NCBI GenBank assembly: GCA_050945795.1
Contig: JBMNTP010000003.1
Location: 22,959 to 86,958 of the forward strand
Length of the DNA: 64,000 nt
Reading direction: 5' to 3'
Source: JBMNTP01 sp050945795
GTDB lineage: Bacteria; Bacillota; Clostridia; Christensenellales; MGBC116941
The notes below the pieces were generated by a model, which was not told where the DNA came from, searched no databases, and saw nothing but the letters and a program-made list of their open reading frames with translations. The stretch's first letter is position 1; each line of letters starts with the position of its first letter. Of the stretch, positions 18,342 through 27,124 are shown piece by piece. The position numbers were made by a program, and so were the translations under genes.

Positions 18342-19592
18342 ATGATTGCTGAAATTATTTCGATAGGAACAGAGCTTTTGATGGGCATGATTGCCAACAC
18401 CGACGCGCAATACATCTCACAGAAGCTCGCCGAGCTGGGCGCGAGCATGTACTTTCAAACTACTGTCGGCGACAATCCCGGACGGCTAAGGCAGGTGATA
18501 GAGCAGGCGTATTCGCGCGCCGATGTTATAATAACTACCGGCGGCCTAGGGCCTACACAGGACGACCTTACAAAAGAGACGGTAGCCGAATTTTTCGGCC
18601 TGCCTATGGTGGAGGACGCGAAATCAAGAGCGAAGATTGAAAGCTTTTTCACGTCCATGAACAGGGTTATGACGGAAAACAACCTAAAGCAGGCATTTTT
18701 TCCTAAAGGCTCTATAATCCTTCCCAACATGAACGGTACGGCGCCCGGCTGCATTGTTGAGAAAGACGGCAAATGCGTTATAATACTGCCCGGCCCGCCA
18801 TCGGAGCTTAAAAGCATGTTTGAAAACAGCGTATGGCCTTATCTTATGAAAAAGGTAGACGCTGCGCTGTATTCATTCCCCATAAAGATTTTCGGCATGG
18901 GGGAGAGCATGGTAGAGGACAGGCTCATAGAACTTATAAACGCGCAGGACAATCCCACATTAGCTACATACGCTTCTATGGGTGATGTTACTGTACGGGT
19001 TACGGCAAAGGCTAAGGATGAGGACGCGGCTCGAGAGCTTGCCCGACCGGTGGCGCTAAAAGTGGCGGACATGCTTGGCCCCGACGTTTATTCTATAACC
19101 GGCGGCAGGCTGCACGAAAAGGTGGCTGAGCTGCTGATAAGCGGCAAAGTTACTATAGCAGTAGCAGAAAGCTGCACCGGCGGTATGGTATGCGATATGC
19201 TTACAGAGGTTCCCGGCATTTCGGCATCGCTGCTTGAAGGAGCGATTGTCTATTCAAATGCCGCTAAAATAAGAATGCTCGGCGTATCGCCGGATACGCT
19301 TGATAAATTCGGCGCCGTAAGCGCTGAAACAGCCAAAGAAATGGCTAAAGGCGTTATGAAAGCATCGGGAGCGATGATGGGGCTGGCGATAACAGGCATA
19401 GCAGGTCCGGGCGGCGGCACGCAGGATAAGCCGGTGGGGCTTGTATATGCGGCGCTGGCTACAAAAGGCGGCTGCGAAGTAAGGAAACTGGATTTGGGCG
19501 GCAACCGTGGCAGGATAAGGCAGCTGGCGGCGCTTAACGCGCTAAACATGGTTCGCCTTGAGCTTATATCAAATAATAACAAGGAGCTTTAA
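18342..19592 (+). CDS. cinA: CinA family protein (competence/damage-inducible; NMN deamidase type)
   Basis: A 416-residue two-domain protein. The N-terminal MoCF-like domain (about 1-170) shows SIGTELLMG and TTGGLGPTQDDLT, characteristic of the COG1058 part that in some species is a pyrophosphatase. The C-terminal CinA domain (about 255-410) contains AVAESCTGGMVCDMLT and GPGGGTQDKPVGLV, the region with nicotinamide-nucleotide deamidase activity in characterised members. It sits directly upstream of recA, with one base between stop and the next start, the arrangement known from Streptococcus and Bacillus. Confidence 0.93.
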   Translation: MIAEIISIGTELLMGMIANTDAQYISQKLAELGASMYFQTTVGDNPGRLRQVIEQAYSRADVIITTGGLGPTQDDLTKETVAEFFGLPMVEDAKSRAKIESFFTSMNRVMTENNLKQAFFPKGSIILPNMNGTAPGCIVEKDGKCVIILPGPPSELKSMFENSVWPYLMKKVDAALYSFPIKIFGMGESMVEDRLIELINAQDNPTLATYASMGDVTVRVTAKAKDEDAARELARPVALKVADMLGPDVYSITGGRLHEKVAELLISGKVTIAVAESCTGGMVCDMLTEVPGISASLLEGAIVYSNAAKIRMLGVSPDTLDKFGAVSAETAKEMAKGVMKASGAMMGLAITGIAGPGGGTQDKPVGLVYAALATKGGCEVRKLDLGGNRGRIRQLAALNALNMVRLELISNNNKEL

Positions 19593-19593
19593 A

Positions 19594-20622
19594 ATGGTTG
19601 ATGATAAAAAGAAAGCGCTGGAGGTTGCCCTCGGCACTATTGAAAAGCAGTTTGGAAAAGGCTCTATAATGAAGCTGGGCGACGCCGCAGCGAATTTATC
19701 GTTGTCCGTTATACCCACAGGATGCCTTGAGCTTGATTTTGCTCTCGGCATAGGCGGCGTGCCAAAGGGCAGGATAATAGAGATATTCGGGCCGGAATCG
19801 TCGGGTAAGACAACGGTGGCGCTGCACATAATAGCCGAGGCGCAGAAAATGGGAGGCACAGCCGCGTTTATAGACGCCGAGCATGCGCTTGATCCCGCAT
19901 ATGCCGGGAAGCTAGGAGTTGATATTGACAACCTTTATGTCAGCCAGCCTGATACCGGAGAACAGGCGCTTGAGATATGCGAGGCGCTGGTACGCAGCGG
20001 AGCTATAGATGTTGTTGTTATAGACAGCGTCGCGGCGCTAGTACCTAAGGCTGAAATAGAGGGCGAGATGGGTGACGCGCATGTAGGCTTGCAGGCAAGG
20101 CTTATGTCGCAGGCGCTTAGAAAGCTGGCCGGAGTGGTGTCAAAGTCGAATACGGTGGCTATATTCATAAACCAGCTGCGCGAAAAAGTTGGGGTTATGT
20201 TTGGAAACCCCGAGGTAACAACGGGCGGTAAAGCGCTTAAGTTCTATGCCTCTGTAAGACTTGATGTCAGGCGCACCGACTGGATAAAAATAGGCAGTGA
20301 GCAGATAGGCAACCGCACGCGGGTCAGGGTTGTTAAGAATAAGGTAGCGCCGCCTTTTAGGCAGGCTGAATTCGATATACTTTACGGCGAGGGCATTTCA
20401 AGAGAGGGAACTGTGCTTGACATGGCGGCAACCCGCAACATAATCGCCAAATCCGGCTCATGGTATAATTACGGCGATACGAGGATTGGTCAGGGTCGCG
20501 AAAATGCGAAGGCATTCCTTAGAAGCAACCCAGAGGTATTCGCCGAGATAGAGCAAAAAGTGAGGGATACTTTTGCTCCGGCGCCTAAAGAGGCTGAAAA
20601 AGCCGAGGATGAAAAAAAATAA
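19594..20622 (+). CDS. recA: Recombinase RecA
   Basis: A 342-residue strand-exchange ATPase of homologous recombination and SOS induction. The N-terminal helix EVALGTIEKQFGKGSIMKLGD, Walker A GPESSGKTT, the VVVIDSVAALVPK Walker B region, the loop-2 region with FINQLREKVGVMFG, and the acidic Glu/Lys-rich tail are all present. The ATG at 19594 follows AAGGAGC; an in-frame TTG at 19558 lies inside cinA and was not used. No intein is present. No LexA-type box could be identified because the gene is co-transcribed with cinA. Confidence 0.98.
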   Translation: MVDDKKKALEVALGTIEKQFGKGSIMKLGDAAANLSLSVIPTGCLELDFALGIGGVPKGRIIEIFGPESSGKTTVALHIIAEAQKMGGTAAFIDAEHALDPAYAGKLGVDIDNLYVSQPDTGEQALEICEALVRSGAIDVVVIDSVAALVPKAEIEGEMGDAHVGLQARLMSQALRKLAGVVSKSNTVAIFINQLREKVGVMFGNPEVTTGGKALKFYASVRLDVRRTDWIKIGSEQIGNRTRVRVVKNKVAPPFRQAEFDILYGEGISREGTVLDMAATRNIIAKSGSWYNYGDTRIGQGRENAKAFLRSNPEVFAEIEQKVRDTFAPAPKEAEKAEDEKK

Positions 20623-20650
20623 ATATGTTAAGTTAATTAGAGTATATTAT

Positions 20651-20702
20651 GAACAGGCATCCATAAAACATGAGTTTTTAGTGGATGCCTGTTCGTTGTT
20701 TT
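20651..20702 (+). terminator. Intrinsic terminator after recA
   Basis: GAACAGGCATCCA (20651-20663) pairs perfectly with TGGATGCCTGTTC (20682-20694) over an 18-base loop, followed by GTTGTTTT. A 13-bp stem. Confidence 0.85.
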
Positions 20703-20721
20703 AACCTAAACGGCAATTTGG

Positions 20722-20750
20722 TTGACAAACAGTGTTGAAACGAATAAAAT
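20722..20750 (+). promoter_or_regulatory. Predicted strong promoter of rny
   Basis: Consensus TTGACA (20722-20727), a 17-base spacer and TAAAAT (20745-20750). The leader to the GTG start of rny is about 110 nt. Confidence 0.75.
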
Positions 20751-20865
20751 TTAGTTAAATATTATAATATTAGTTTATTACTTTTTCGCTTGCCAGGCGG
20801 CAAAGTGATTGCCGGAGAAATTCCGAACTAACATTAGAAACACCGGAGGAGGTGCTTGATACATA

Positions 20866-22407
20866 GTGGAGTGGATTGTTCCCATATTGGTGGGCATCGC
20901 GTGTCTGATAGCGGGATCGTATATCGGATACCGTTACCGCAAATCCATCGCTGAGGCTAAAATAGGCCGGGCGGAGGAAATGGTAAAGAAGATGATCGAG
21001 GATGCCCAAAGGCGCGCCGAAGCGTTGAAAAAAGAAACGATTTTGGAGGCCAAGGAAGAAATCCACAAGTTGCGTAATGAATTTGAAAAAGAGTCCCGTG
21101 AGAGACGAAATGAAAGCCAGAGAGTTGAAAGAAGACTGATACAAAGGGAAGAAGCGCTGGACAAGAAAATGGACAGCCTTGAAAGCCGGGAAGAAAACCT
21201 TAATAAGAAGCAAAAAGAGGTGCAAAAGGCACAGGATGCTGCCGAGGAGCTGTATAAAAAACAGCTCGCCGAGCTTGAACGTATCTCCGGCCTTACTACA
21301 GATGAGGCTAAGGATATACTAATCCAGAACGTGGAACAGGAGGCGCGCCATGACGCGGCTTTGCTTGTAAGAGAAATCGAAAGCAAGGCCAAGGACGAGG
21401 CGGAAAAGAAAGCCCGAAACATTATAGGGCTTGCTATACAAAAATGCGCCGCAGACCATGTTGCCGAAACAACGGTTTCCGTTGTTCCTTTGCCTAATGA
21501 CGAAATGAAGGGCAGGATAATAGGCCGCGAGGGCCGCAATATCCGCACCCTTGAAACGGCGACAGGCATAGACCTTATCATCGATGATACTCCGGAAGCG
21601 GTTATACTCTCCGGATTTGATCCGGTGAGAAGGGAAGTCGCCAGGATAGCGCTTGAAAAACTTATACTGGATGGCCGTATACATCCCGCGCGAATAGAGG
21701 AGATGGTTGAAAAGGCCCGAAAGGAAGTTGAACAGCAAATTCGCGAAGCCGGAGAGCAGGCGTTGTTTGAAACGGGCATGCACGGCATACATCATGAGTT
21801 GGTTAAGCTGCTGGGCAGACTTAAATTTCGCACGAGCTATGGTCAAAACGTGCTTAACCATTCGCTTGAAGTTTCGCATCTTGCGGGGCTGATGGCGGCG
21901 GAGCTAGGAGCCGATATCGCACTCGCAAAGAGAGCGGGTCTGCTTCACGATATAGGTAAAGCCGTTGACCATGAGGTCGAAGGCCCGCATATACAGATTG
22001 GCGGAGATCTTGCCAAGAAGTATCGCGAAAATGCCGAAGTTGTGCATGCTATAATGGCGCATCACGGCGATATCGAAGCCCGTACCGTTGAAGCTGTTTT
22101 GGTTCAGGCGGCCGACGCTATTTCTGCGGCTCGTCCCGGGGCGCGCAGAGAAATACTCGAAAACTACATAAAAAGACTCTCAAAACTTGAAGAAATCGCA
22201 GATTCATTCGCAGGTGTGGAAAAGTCTTTTGCAATACAGGCAGGCAGAGAGATTAGAATAATCGTTAAGCCTGAGGACGTGAATGATGTTGGCGCATCGC
22301 TTATGGCCAAGGATATTGTTAAAAAGATTGAAAAAGAGCTTGATTATCCCGGACAGATAAAAGTAAATGTCATAAGGGAAACGCGAGCCACAGAATACGC
22401 AAAATAA
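20866..22407 (+). CDS. rny: Ribonuclease Y
   Basis: A 513-residue membrane-anchored endoribonuclease that starts mRNA decay in Firmicutes. One N-terminal membrane helix (about residues 3-22) is followed by a long charged coiled coil to about 200. The KH domain has GRIIGREGRNIRTLE near 210. The HD domain carries NHSLEVSHLAGLMAAELG and LLHDIGKAVDHE, giving the metal-binding His-Asp pair. The start is GTG 20866, with AGGAGGTG 11 bases upstream, and gives the normal N-terminus. It lies downstream of recA behind its own promoter and ends in a strong terminator. Confidence 0.96.
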   Translation: MEWIVPILVGIACLIAGSYIGYRYRKSIAEAKIGRAEEMVKKMIEDAQRRAEALKKETILEAKEEIHKLRNEFEKESRERRNESQRVERRLIQREEALDKKMDSLESREENLNKKQKEVQKAQDAAEELYKKQLAELERISGLTTDEAKDILIQNVEQEARHDAALLVREIESKAKDEAEKKARNIIGLAIQKCAADHVAETTVSVVPLPNDEMKGRIIGREGRNIRTLETATGIDLIIDDTPEAVILSGFDPVRREVARIALEKLILDGRIHPARIEEMVEKARKEVEQQIREAGEQALFETGMHGIHHELVKLLGRLKFRTSYGQNVLNHSLEVSHLAGLMAAELGADIALAKRAGLLHDIGKAVDHEVEGPHIQIGGDLAKKYRENAEVVHAIMAHHGDIEARTVEAVLVQAADAISAARPGARREILENYIKRLSKLEEIADSFAGVEKSFAIQAGREIRIIVKPEDVNDVGASLMAKDIVKKIEKELDYPGQIKVNVIRETRATEYAK

Positions 22408-22437
22408 CCCTTTTTAAATACAAGGGTGCAATTAAAA

Positions 22438-22471
22438 GCCATGGACGCCGAAAGGCGTCCATGGCTTTTTT
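22438..22471 (+). terminator. Intrinsic terminator after rny
   Basis: GCCATGGACGCC (22438-22449) pairs with GGCGTCCATGGC (22454-22465) over a GAAA tetraloop, followed by six T. Textbook form. Confidence 0.95.
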
Positions 22472-22511
22472 CGCGAAGATACCTCTAAAGCAACAATTGA
22501 AGGCAAAATCA

Positions 22512-22539
22512 TTGCTTTTGCATACCCCTATGATATAAT
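22512..22539 (+). promoter_or_regulatory. Predicted promoter of the dehydrogenase pair
   Basis: TTGCTT (22512-22517), a 16-base spacer and TATAAT (22534-22539), with TGA in front of the -10. The leader to the ATG at 22666 is about 120 nt and shows no known riboswitch. Confidence 0.6.
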
Positions 22540-22665
22540 TAATACTGTACTTAAAAATAGATAGCGTCGATTTGCGGCATTTCAAAACAGTCCGGTCGGC
22601 GCTTAATACCGACTGCGTATATCTATATATCAATCTTATTTTAATATTACAAAGGAGCATACTAA

Positions 22666-23670
22666 ATGAAAGCAATTCTTTATCAAGGCCCGAACACTAT
22701 AGCTGTAAAAGACATTGACATGCCTACGCCGCCTGAAGGCTGGGGCTTAATAAAAGTATCGCATGCCGGTATATGCGGCACCGACCTTAATATTTATGCG
22801 GGCACGCACCCAAGGGCGAAAGCGCCGTTGGCCATGGGGCATGAGTTTTCCGGCTACATGGCCGAGGACGCACCCGGTCTTAAAAAGGGTACAAGGGTGG
22901 CGGTGTTTCCGTTGCTGTCGTGCGGGGAGTGCACGCCGTGCCTAAGTGGCAACACTCATGTATGTAACACTTTAGAATTGCTCGGCATTGACTGTGACGG
23001 AGGAATGGCAGAGTATGCCATCGCGCCTCTTGATAAGATTGTAAAGCTACCCGACGCCGTTTCCGATAAGATGGGCGCTTTTGTTGAGCCGGTGGCCGTA
23101 GCTGTGCATACGCTGCGCGAAACAGGCTTTATACCCGGCGACAACGCTCTGGTATTTGGCTGCGGCACAATAGGTCTCGCTGTAGCGGTAACGCTTAGGA
23201 AATACGGCGCCATAAGCGTTACTATGGTTGAAAGCGATCCGGCAAGGGCTGCTATCGGCAGGGATATGGGCTTTGAGGTGTTTGACCCGACTAATACGGA
23301 CATACCTAAGATGGCGGCGGAAAAGACAAACGGCGACGGCTTTGATTGGGTGTTTGACTGCGCCGGAGTGCAGGCGGTAGCGTCAACGCTGCTTGACGTA
23401 GTTAAGGTGCGCGGCAATATAGTTATTGTGGCGGGATATAAAAAGCCGGCAGAACTGCCGCTTCTTTACGGCATGTTTAAAGAGGTAACCATAAAATTTG
23501 TGCGGGTATACCGTCTTAAAGATTTTGAGATAGCGGCTAAAATAACGGCAGAGGAGCCGGACTATGAGAAAATCGTTACTCATGTGCTGCCGGCGGATGA
23601 AGCGCAAAAAGGATTCGACCTTATAACGACAAAGGGCAGCGGGGCTGTAAAAGTAATGTTTAACTTTTAA
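22666..23670 (+). CDS. Zinc-dependent medium-chain dehydrogenase (polyol/sugar-acid type)
   Basis: A 334-residue member of the zinc alcohol dehydrogenase family (threonine, sorbitol and idonate dehydrogenase branch). Catalytic zinc ligands are in GICGTDLNIYAG and GHEFSG, the structural zinc site is CGECTPCLSGNTHVC, and the Rossmann motif GCGTIGLAV is in the middle. It is directly followed by an SDR with a 12-base gap, so the two enzymes probably act in one route. Such a pair resembles L-idonate 5-dehydrogenase with gluconate 5-dehydrogenase (IdnD/IdnO), which interconverts sugar acids through a keto intermediate. Substrate is inferred from this pairing only. Confidence 0.82.
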   Translation: MKAILYQGPNTIAVKDIDMPTPPEGWGLIKVSHAGICGTDLNIYAGTHPRAKAPLAMGHEFSGYMAEDAPGLKKGTRVAVFPLLSCGECTPCLSGNTHVCNTLELLGIDCDGGMAEYAIAPLDKIVKLPDAVSDKMGAFVEPVAVAVHTLRETGFIPGDNALVFGCGTIGLAVAVTLRKYGAISVTMVESDPARAAIGRDMGFEVFDPTNTDIPKMAAEKTNGDGFDWVFDCAGVQAVASTLLDVVKVRGNIVIVAGYKKPAELPLLYGMFKEVTIKFVRVYRLKDFEIAAKITAEEPDYEKIVTHVLPADEAQKGFDLITTKGSGAVKVMFNF

Positions 23671-23682
23671 GGAGTGCGAATT

Positions 23683-24444
23683 ATGAAATATTTTGATTTG
23701 TCGGGTAAAACAGCTATTATAACGGGCGGCAACAGGGGACTGGGCCGCGGCATGACAGAGGCGCTGCTTGAGGCAGGCGTTTCAAAGATTGCTATTATCG
23801 CATCGAGCGACAGCGTTATGGATACTGCCGCCGAGCTTAGAGATCAGGGCTATGAGGCTTACGGCGTAAAGGCCAGTCTGCTGGAGCGCGAAAACATAGA
23901 ACCGGCGTTTAACGAGGCGTTAAGCGCACTTGGAGGGCGTGTAGATATACTTGTAAACAACGCCGGAGTGCAGCGCCGTAACAAATGCGAGGATTTCACG
24001 CTTGAAGACTGGGATGATGTTATAAACGTAAACCTAAACGCTGTATTTATAATGTGTCAGCTTGCCGGCAGAAAAATGCTTGAACAGGGCGGCGGTAAGA
24101 TAATAAATCTGGCGTCTATGCTTATATACTTTGGCGGCATAACCGTGCCGGCTTATGCCGCAAGCAAGGGCGGCGTCGCGCAGCTTACAAAAGCGCTTGC
24201 TAACGAATGGGGCAGGAAGGGCATAAATGTAAACGCTATTGCGCCGGGATATATGGATACAGAGATGAACATCAATCTGATAAACAACGAGGCGAGAAAT
24301 ACGCAAATTCTAGCGCGCATACCGATAGGGCGGTGGGGAACGCCGGAGGATATGAAAGGCGCGGTTATTTTCCTCGCGTCAAAGGCTTCGGATTACCTTA
24401 GCGGTACCGTTATAGACGTTGACGGCGGATATCATGTGTGCTAA
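23683..24444 (+). CDS. Short-chain dehydrogenase/reductase (KduD/IdnO-like)
   Basis: A 253-residue NAD(P)-dependent oxidoreductase. The cofactor motif TGGNRGLGRG is near residue 13, NNAGVQRR near 89, and the catalytic Tyr-x3-Lys is in YAASKGG near 155, with an upstream Ser in LASM. The opening YFDLSGKTAIITGG is typical of 2-deoxy-gluconate 3-dehydrogenase and gluconate 5-dehydrogenase. I use the ATG at 23683 with AAGGAG 8 bases upstream; the in-frame GTG at 23674 overlaps that site. It forms a two-gene operon with the zinc dehydrogenase, and a terminator follows. Confidence 0.83.
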   Translation: MKYFDLSGKTAIITGGNRGLGRGMTEALLEAGVSKIAIIASSDSVMDTAAELRDQGYEAYGVKASLLERENIEPAFNEALSALGGRVDILVNNAGVQRRNKCEDFTLEDWDDVINVNLNAVFIMCQLAGRKMLEQGGGKIINLASMLIYFGGITVPAYAASKGGVAQLTKALANEWGRKGINVNAIAPGYMDTEMNINLINNEARNTQILARIPIGRWGTPEDMKGAVIFLASKASDYLSGTVIDVDGGYHVC

Positions 24445-24474
24445 ATAGTTGATTTTAACAAAACAATACTAAAG

Positions 24475-24509
24475 CGGCGACCGAAGATCTAGCTCGGTTG
24501 CCGTTTTTT
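24475..24509 (+). terminator. Intrinsic terminator after the SDR gene
   Basis: CGGCGACCGA (24475-24484) pairs with TCGGTTGCCG (24494-24503), with one G-T pair, over a 9-base loop, and is followed by six T. Confidence 0.85.
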
Positions 24510-24614
24510 ATGCCATGCGCCTTACATAAACGCGAGTCGCTGTTTAATATTTCGTGTTATTATAGTATGATAATATATGGTTTTAAATAAAAACAAGCTA
24601 TTCGGGAGGGAAAT

Positions 24615-26048
24615 ATGAGTACCGATATATATCAAAATCCGTTATGCCAAAGATACGCGTCAAAGCAGATGCAACATCTGTTTTCCGATGATAAAAAATT
24701 CAAAACATGGCGCAGGCTATGGATTGCGCTGGCCGAGGCTGAAAGCGAGCTGGGTTTACCTGTATCGCAACAGCAAATCGATGAGCTTAAGGCATTTGCC
24801 GACGATATAAACTATGATGTCGCCAAAGCGAGGGAGCGCGAGGTAAGGCATGACGTTATGGCGCATATATATGCTTACGGCGTGCAATGTCCATTGGCAA
24901 AGCCTATAATACACCTTGGCGCGACAAGCTGCTATGTAGGCGACAATACCGACATAATAGTAATGCGCGAGGGGCTTAATATGCTTAAAGCAAGGCTGTT
25001 AAGCTGCATGGATGCGCTGTCAAAGTTTGCGTTACAATATAAGGACATGCCGACGCTAGGATTTACGCATCTTCAGCCGGCGCAGCTAACCACCGTTGGC
25101 AAGCGCGCGGCGCTATGGCTGCAAGACCTTATGATGGACTACTATGAACTTGAAAGTCGCATATCCGCCATGATGCTTAGAGGCGTTAAAGGTACAACCG
25201 GAACGCAGGCCAGTTTCCTGACGCTTTTTGAAGGCGACCATGAAAAGGTAAAGCGGCTAGAGCAACTGGTAGCGGACAAGCTGGACTTTAAGGCGTGTTA
25301 TGATGTGACGGGGCAGACTTATCCTAGAAAGCTTGATTATCAGATACTAAGTACGCTATCCGGCATTGCCCAAAGTGCGTCTAAGTTTTCAAACGATATG
25401 CGTATACTCGCTTCGCTTAAAGAACTTGAGGAGCCGTTTGAGTCGGGGCAGGTAGGGTCGTCGGCTATGGCGTATAAGCGCAATCCTATGAGGAGCGAGC
25501 GCATAACATCTTTATCGCGGTTTGTAATGTCGCTGCCTATGAATCCGGCTGTGACAGCGGCGACGCAATGGTTTGAGCGTACGCTTGACGATTCTGCCAA
25601 CAAACGCATAAGCATAGCACAGGCGTTTCTGGCGACGGACGCGGTATTGATACTATACCAGAATATTGTTGAGGGTCTGGTTGTCTATCCTAAGGTAATA
25701 AGAAAGCGCATAAACGACGAACTGCCGTTTATGGCCACAGAAACCATACTTATGGAGGCGGTGCGCCGCGGCGGCGACAGACAGGAGCTGCATGAAAGTA
25801 TAAGAACGCATTCTATGGAGGCGGGCAGGTTGGTAAAGCAGGAGGGACGCGAGAATATACTAATAGAGCTTATAACCGCCGATCCGGAGTTTAAGCTTAC
25901 AAAGGCCGAGATAGACGCTATGCTAAGCCCCGAGAATTTTACTGGCAGGGCAGCACAGCAGGTGGAGGAATTTATAGCCGATAAGATATCGCCTATTATA
26001 GACGCAAAAAGGCATTTGCTAGGTCAGGACAGCAGCGTTGAAGTGTGA
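24615..26048 (+). CDS. purB: Adenylosuccinate lyase
   Basis: A 477-residue homotetrameric enzyme of purine synthesis that splits fumarate from SAICAR and adenylosuccinate. The fumarase/aspartase superfamily signature is GSSAMAYKRNPMRSE near residue 285. The conserved HLGATSCYVGDN near 98 and TLGFTHLQPAQ near 148 supply the catalytic His and substrate loops. The GGGAGG site precedes the ATG. It stands alone rather than in a pur cluster. I did not find a convincing purine riboswitch upstream. Confidence 0.95.
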   Translation: MSTDIYQNPLCQRYASKQMQHLFSDDKKFKTWRRLWIALAEAESELGLPVSQQQIDELKAFADDINYDVAKAREREVRHDVMAHIYAYGVQCPLAKPIIHLGATSCYVGDNTDIIVMREGLNMLKARLLSCMDALSKFALQYKDMPTLGFTHLQPAQLTTVGKRAALWLQDLMMDYYELESRISAMMLRGVKGTTGTQASFLTLFEGDHEKVKRLEQLVADKLDFKACYDVTGQTYPRKLDYQILSTLSGIAQSASKFSNDMRILASLKELEEPFESGQVGSSAMAYKRNPMRSERITSLSRFVMSLPMNPAVTAATQWFERTLDDSANKRISIAQAFLATDAVLILYQNIVEGLVVYPKVIRKRINDELPFMATETILMEAVRRGGDRQELHESIRTHSMEAGRLVKQEGRENILIELITADPEFKLTKAEIDAMLSPENFTGRAAQQVEEFIADKISPIIDAKRHLLGQDSSVEV

Positions 26049-26074
26049 TTAATTAAAGTGTAATTTGAGATAGG

Positions 26075-26101
26075 AAAAGCGCCGAGTATTCGGCGCTTTT
26101 T
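26075..26101 (+). terminator. Intrinsic terminator after purB
   Basis: AAAAGCGCCGA (26075-26085) pairs with TCGGCGCTTTT (26090-26100) over a GTAT loop, with a run of five T. Confidence 0.92.
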
Positions 26102-26295
26102 GCTGTTTGCTGGTGAGAGGGTGGTGGAGAGGGATTACGTTTTAGGCGGAGCCTTTGCAAAACATTCGTAAAAATTAAAGAACTTTATTGCAACCCGTAT
26201 TATAAAAAAACTCGGTTGCATATCCGACTGGGTTTTAATAAGAGTTATTTTATCCGCCATAATACTTTGACTGTTTACATGATGCTATTTTCGAG

Positions 26296-26333
26296 CAAAA
26301 AAATATCGCAGGCCATAAAATGACTTGCGATAT
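26296..26333 (-). terminator. Intrinsic terminator of the tRNA-Trp transcript
   Basis: On the minus strand ATATCGCA (26333-26326) pairs with TGCGATAT (26310-26303) over a 15-base loop and runs into seven T (26303-26297). It lies 20 bases beyond the tRNA 3' end. The stretch between this and the purB terminator (26102-26295) holds no gene that I can see. Confidence 0.8.
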
Positions 26334-26353
26334 CGTGTGCAGCATCATGCTGC

Positions 26354-26428
26354 TGGCAGGGGTAGAAGGACTCGAACCCTCAAGAACGGTTTTGGAGACC
26401 GCTATGTTGCCAATTACATCATACCCCT
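26354..26428 (-). tRNA. tRNA-Trp (anticodon CCA)
   Basis: On the minus strand the sequence folds into a complete cloverleaf: acceptor AGGGGTA/TACCCCT, D stem ATGT/ACAT with loop AATTGGCA, anticodon stem GCGGT/ACCGT with loop CTCCAAA (anticodon CCA), and T arm GAGGG/CCTTC with loop TTCGAGT. The discriminator is G73 and the 3' CCA is encoded (TGG at 26354-26356 on the plus strand). It reads tryptophan UGG. A single-gene unit with its own promoter and terminator, opposite in direction to both neighbours. Confidence 0.97.
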
Positions 26429-26474
26429 ATATATTGTTTTTTTCCGCGTACCATCTTTCCAACGCAACGTTAGG

Positions 26475-26503
26475 ATTATATCAAAATAAAAATGGGGTGT
26501 CAA
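26475..26503 (-). promoter_or_regulatory. Consensus promoter of tRNA-Trp
   Basis: On the minus strand a perfect TTGACA (26503-26498), a 17-base spacer and a perfect TATAAT (26480-26475), preceded by TGA. This is a full-consensus housekeeping promoter, fitting a stable RNA gene. The start would be about 40 bases before the tRNA. Confidence 0.88.
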
Positions 26504-26579
26504 TAATATTGGAACGGCAACAATAAGTAAGGGGTAAATTTAAGCCGTTTAAAAGAGGTGGGAAATATTTAAATAATGC

Positions 26580-26608
26580 TTTACAATTCAGCCAATAGAT
26601 TTTATAAT
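26580..26608 (+). promoter_or_regulatory. Promoter of the ctsR-mcsA-mcsB-clpC operon
   Basis: TTTACA (26580-26585), a 17-base spacer and TATAAT (26603-26608). The predicted start at about 26615 lies immediately before the CtsR operator, so bound CtsR would block the promoter. Confidence 0.8.
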
Positions 26609-26617
26609 ATAGTTAAA

Positions 26618-26634
26618 GGTCAAAGTAAGTCAAA
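26618..26634 (+). promoter_or_regulatory. CtsR operator (direct heptad repeat)
   Basis: GGTCAAA (26618-26624), a 3-base spacer GTA and AGTCAAA (26628-26634) match the known CtsR recognition pattern (two direct heptads separated by three bases) almost perfectly. The site lies 9 bases downstream of the -10 and 14 bases before the ctsR start, indicating autoregulation of the operon. Confidence 0.93.
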
Positions 26635-26647
26635 GTTTGGGATTGAT

Positions 26648-27124
26648 ATGGCAAAATTAAGTGATATTATAGAAAAGTTCATAAAATCCATGCTTGCTGA
26701 CGAAGAGGCAATCGAGCTTCAGAGAAACGATATGGCGCAGTATTTTGGATGCGCGCCGTCTCAGATAAACTATGTGCTTACCACAAGGTTTTCTCTTGAG
26801 CGGGGATATGTTATCGAAAGCAGGAAGGGCAGCGGCGGCTATATAAGGATAATAAGGCTGAATCCCGATGCCGATGATTATATGTCCTGCCTTCTTTCAG
26901 GAGGGTTGCCGGCGGATATGAGCTGGCATAAGGCTAAGAATATAATCGAGGGATTGTTGACTAATGAGGTTATTGAAGAAGAAACCTCGCATATAATGAT
27001 GGCGGCGGTTTCAGACAAGGCGCTGTCCGGCATACAGGGCAAAGATACTGTGCGGGCGGGCATAATAAGAGAAATGCTGCTTGCGCTTATAGGCAAAGGG
27101 GGAAAAGAAAATGAAATGCAATGA
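26648..27124 (+). CDS. ctsR: Class III stress gene repressor CtsR
   Basis: A 158-residue winged-helix repressor of clp heat-shock genes. It begins with the family N-terminus KLSDIIEKFIKSML and contains CAPSQINYVLTTRFSLERGY and the glycine-rich wing SRKGSGGYIRI that acts as the heat sensor in Bacillus. I chose ATG 26648, which matches the family length; the frame could extend to 26576 but that would cover the promoter and operator. mcsA overlaps its end by 14 bases. In model systems McsB phosphorylates or adapts CtsR under stress and ClpC-ClpP degrades it. Confidence 0.95.
   Translation: MAKLSDIIEKFIKSMLADEEAIELQRNDMAQYFGCAPSQINYVLTTRFSLERGYVIESRKGSGGYIRIIRLNPDADDYMSCLLSGGLPADMSWHKAKNIIEGLLTNEVIEEETSHIMMAAVSDKALSGIQGKDTVRAGIIREMLLALIGKGGKENEMQ

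Noticed and set aside
26320..26526. A 68-codon plus-strand frame
   Set aside because: It runs antisense through the complete tRNA-Trp and its promoter.
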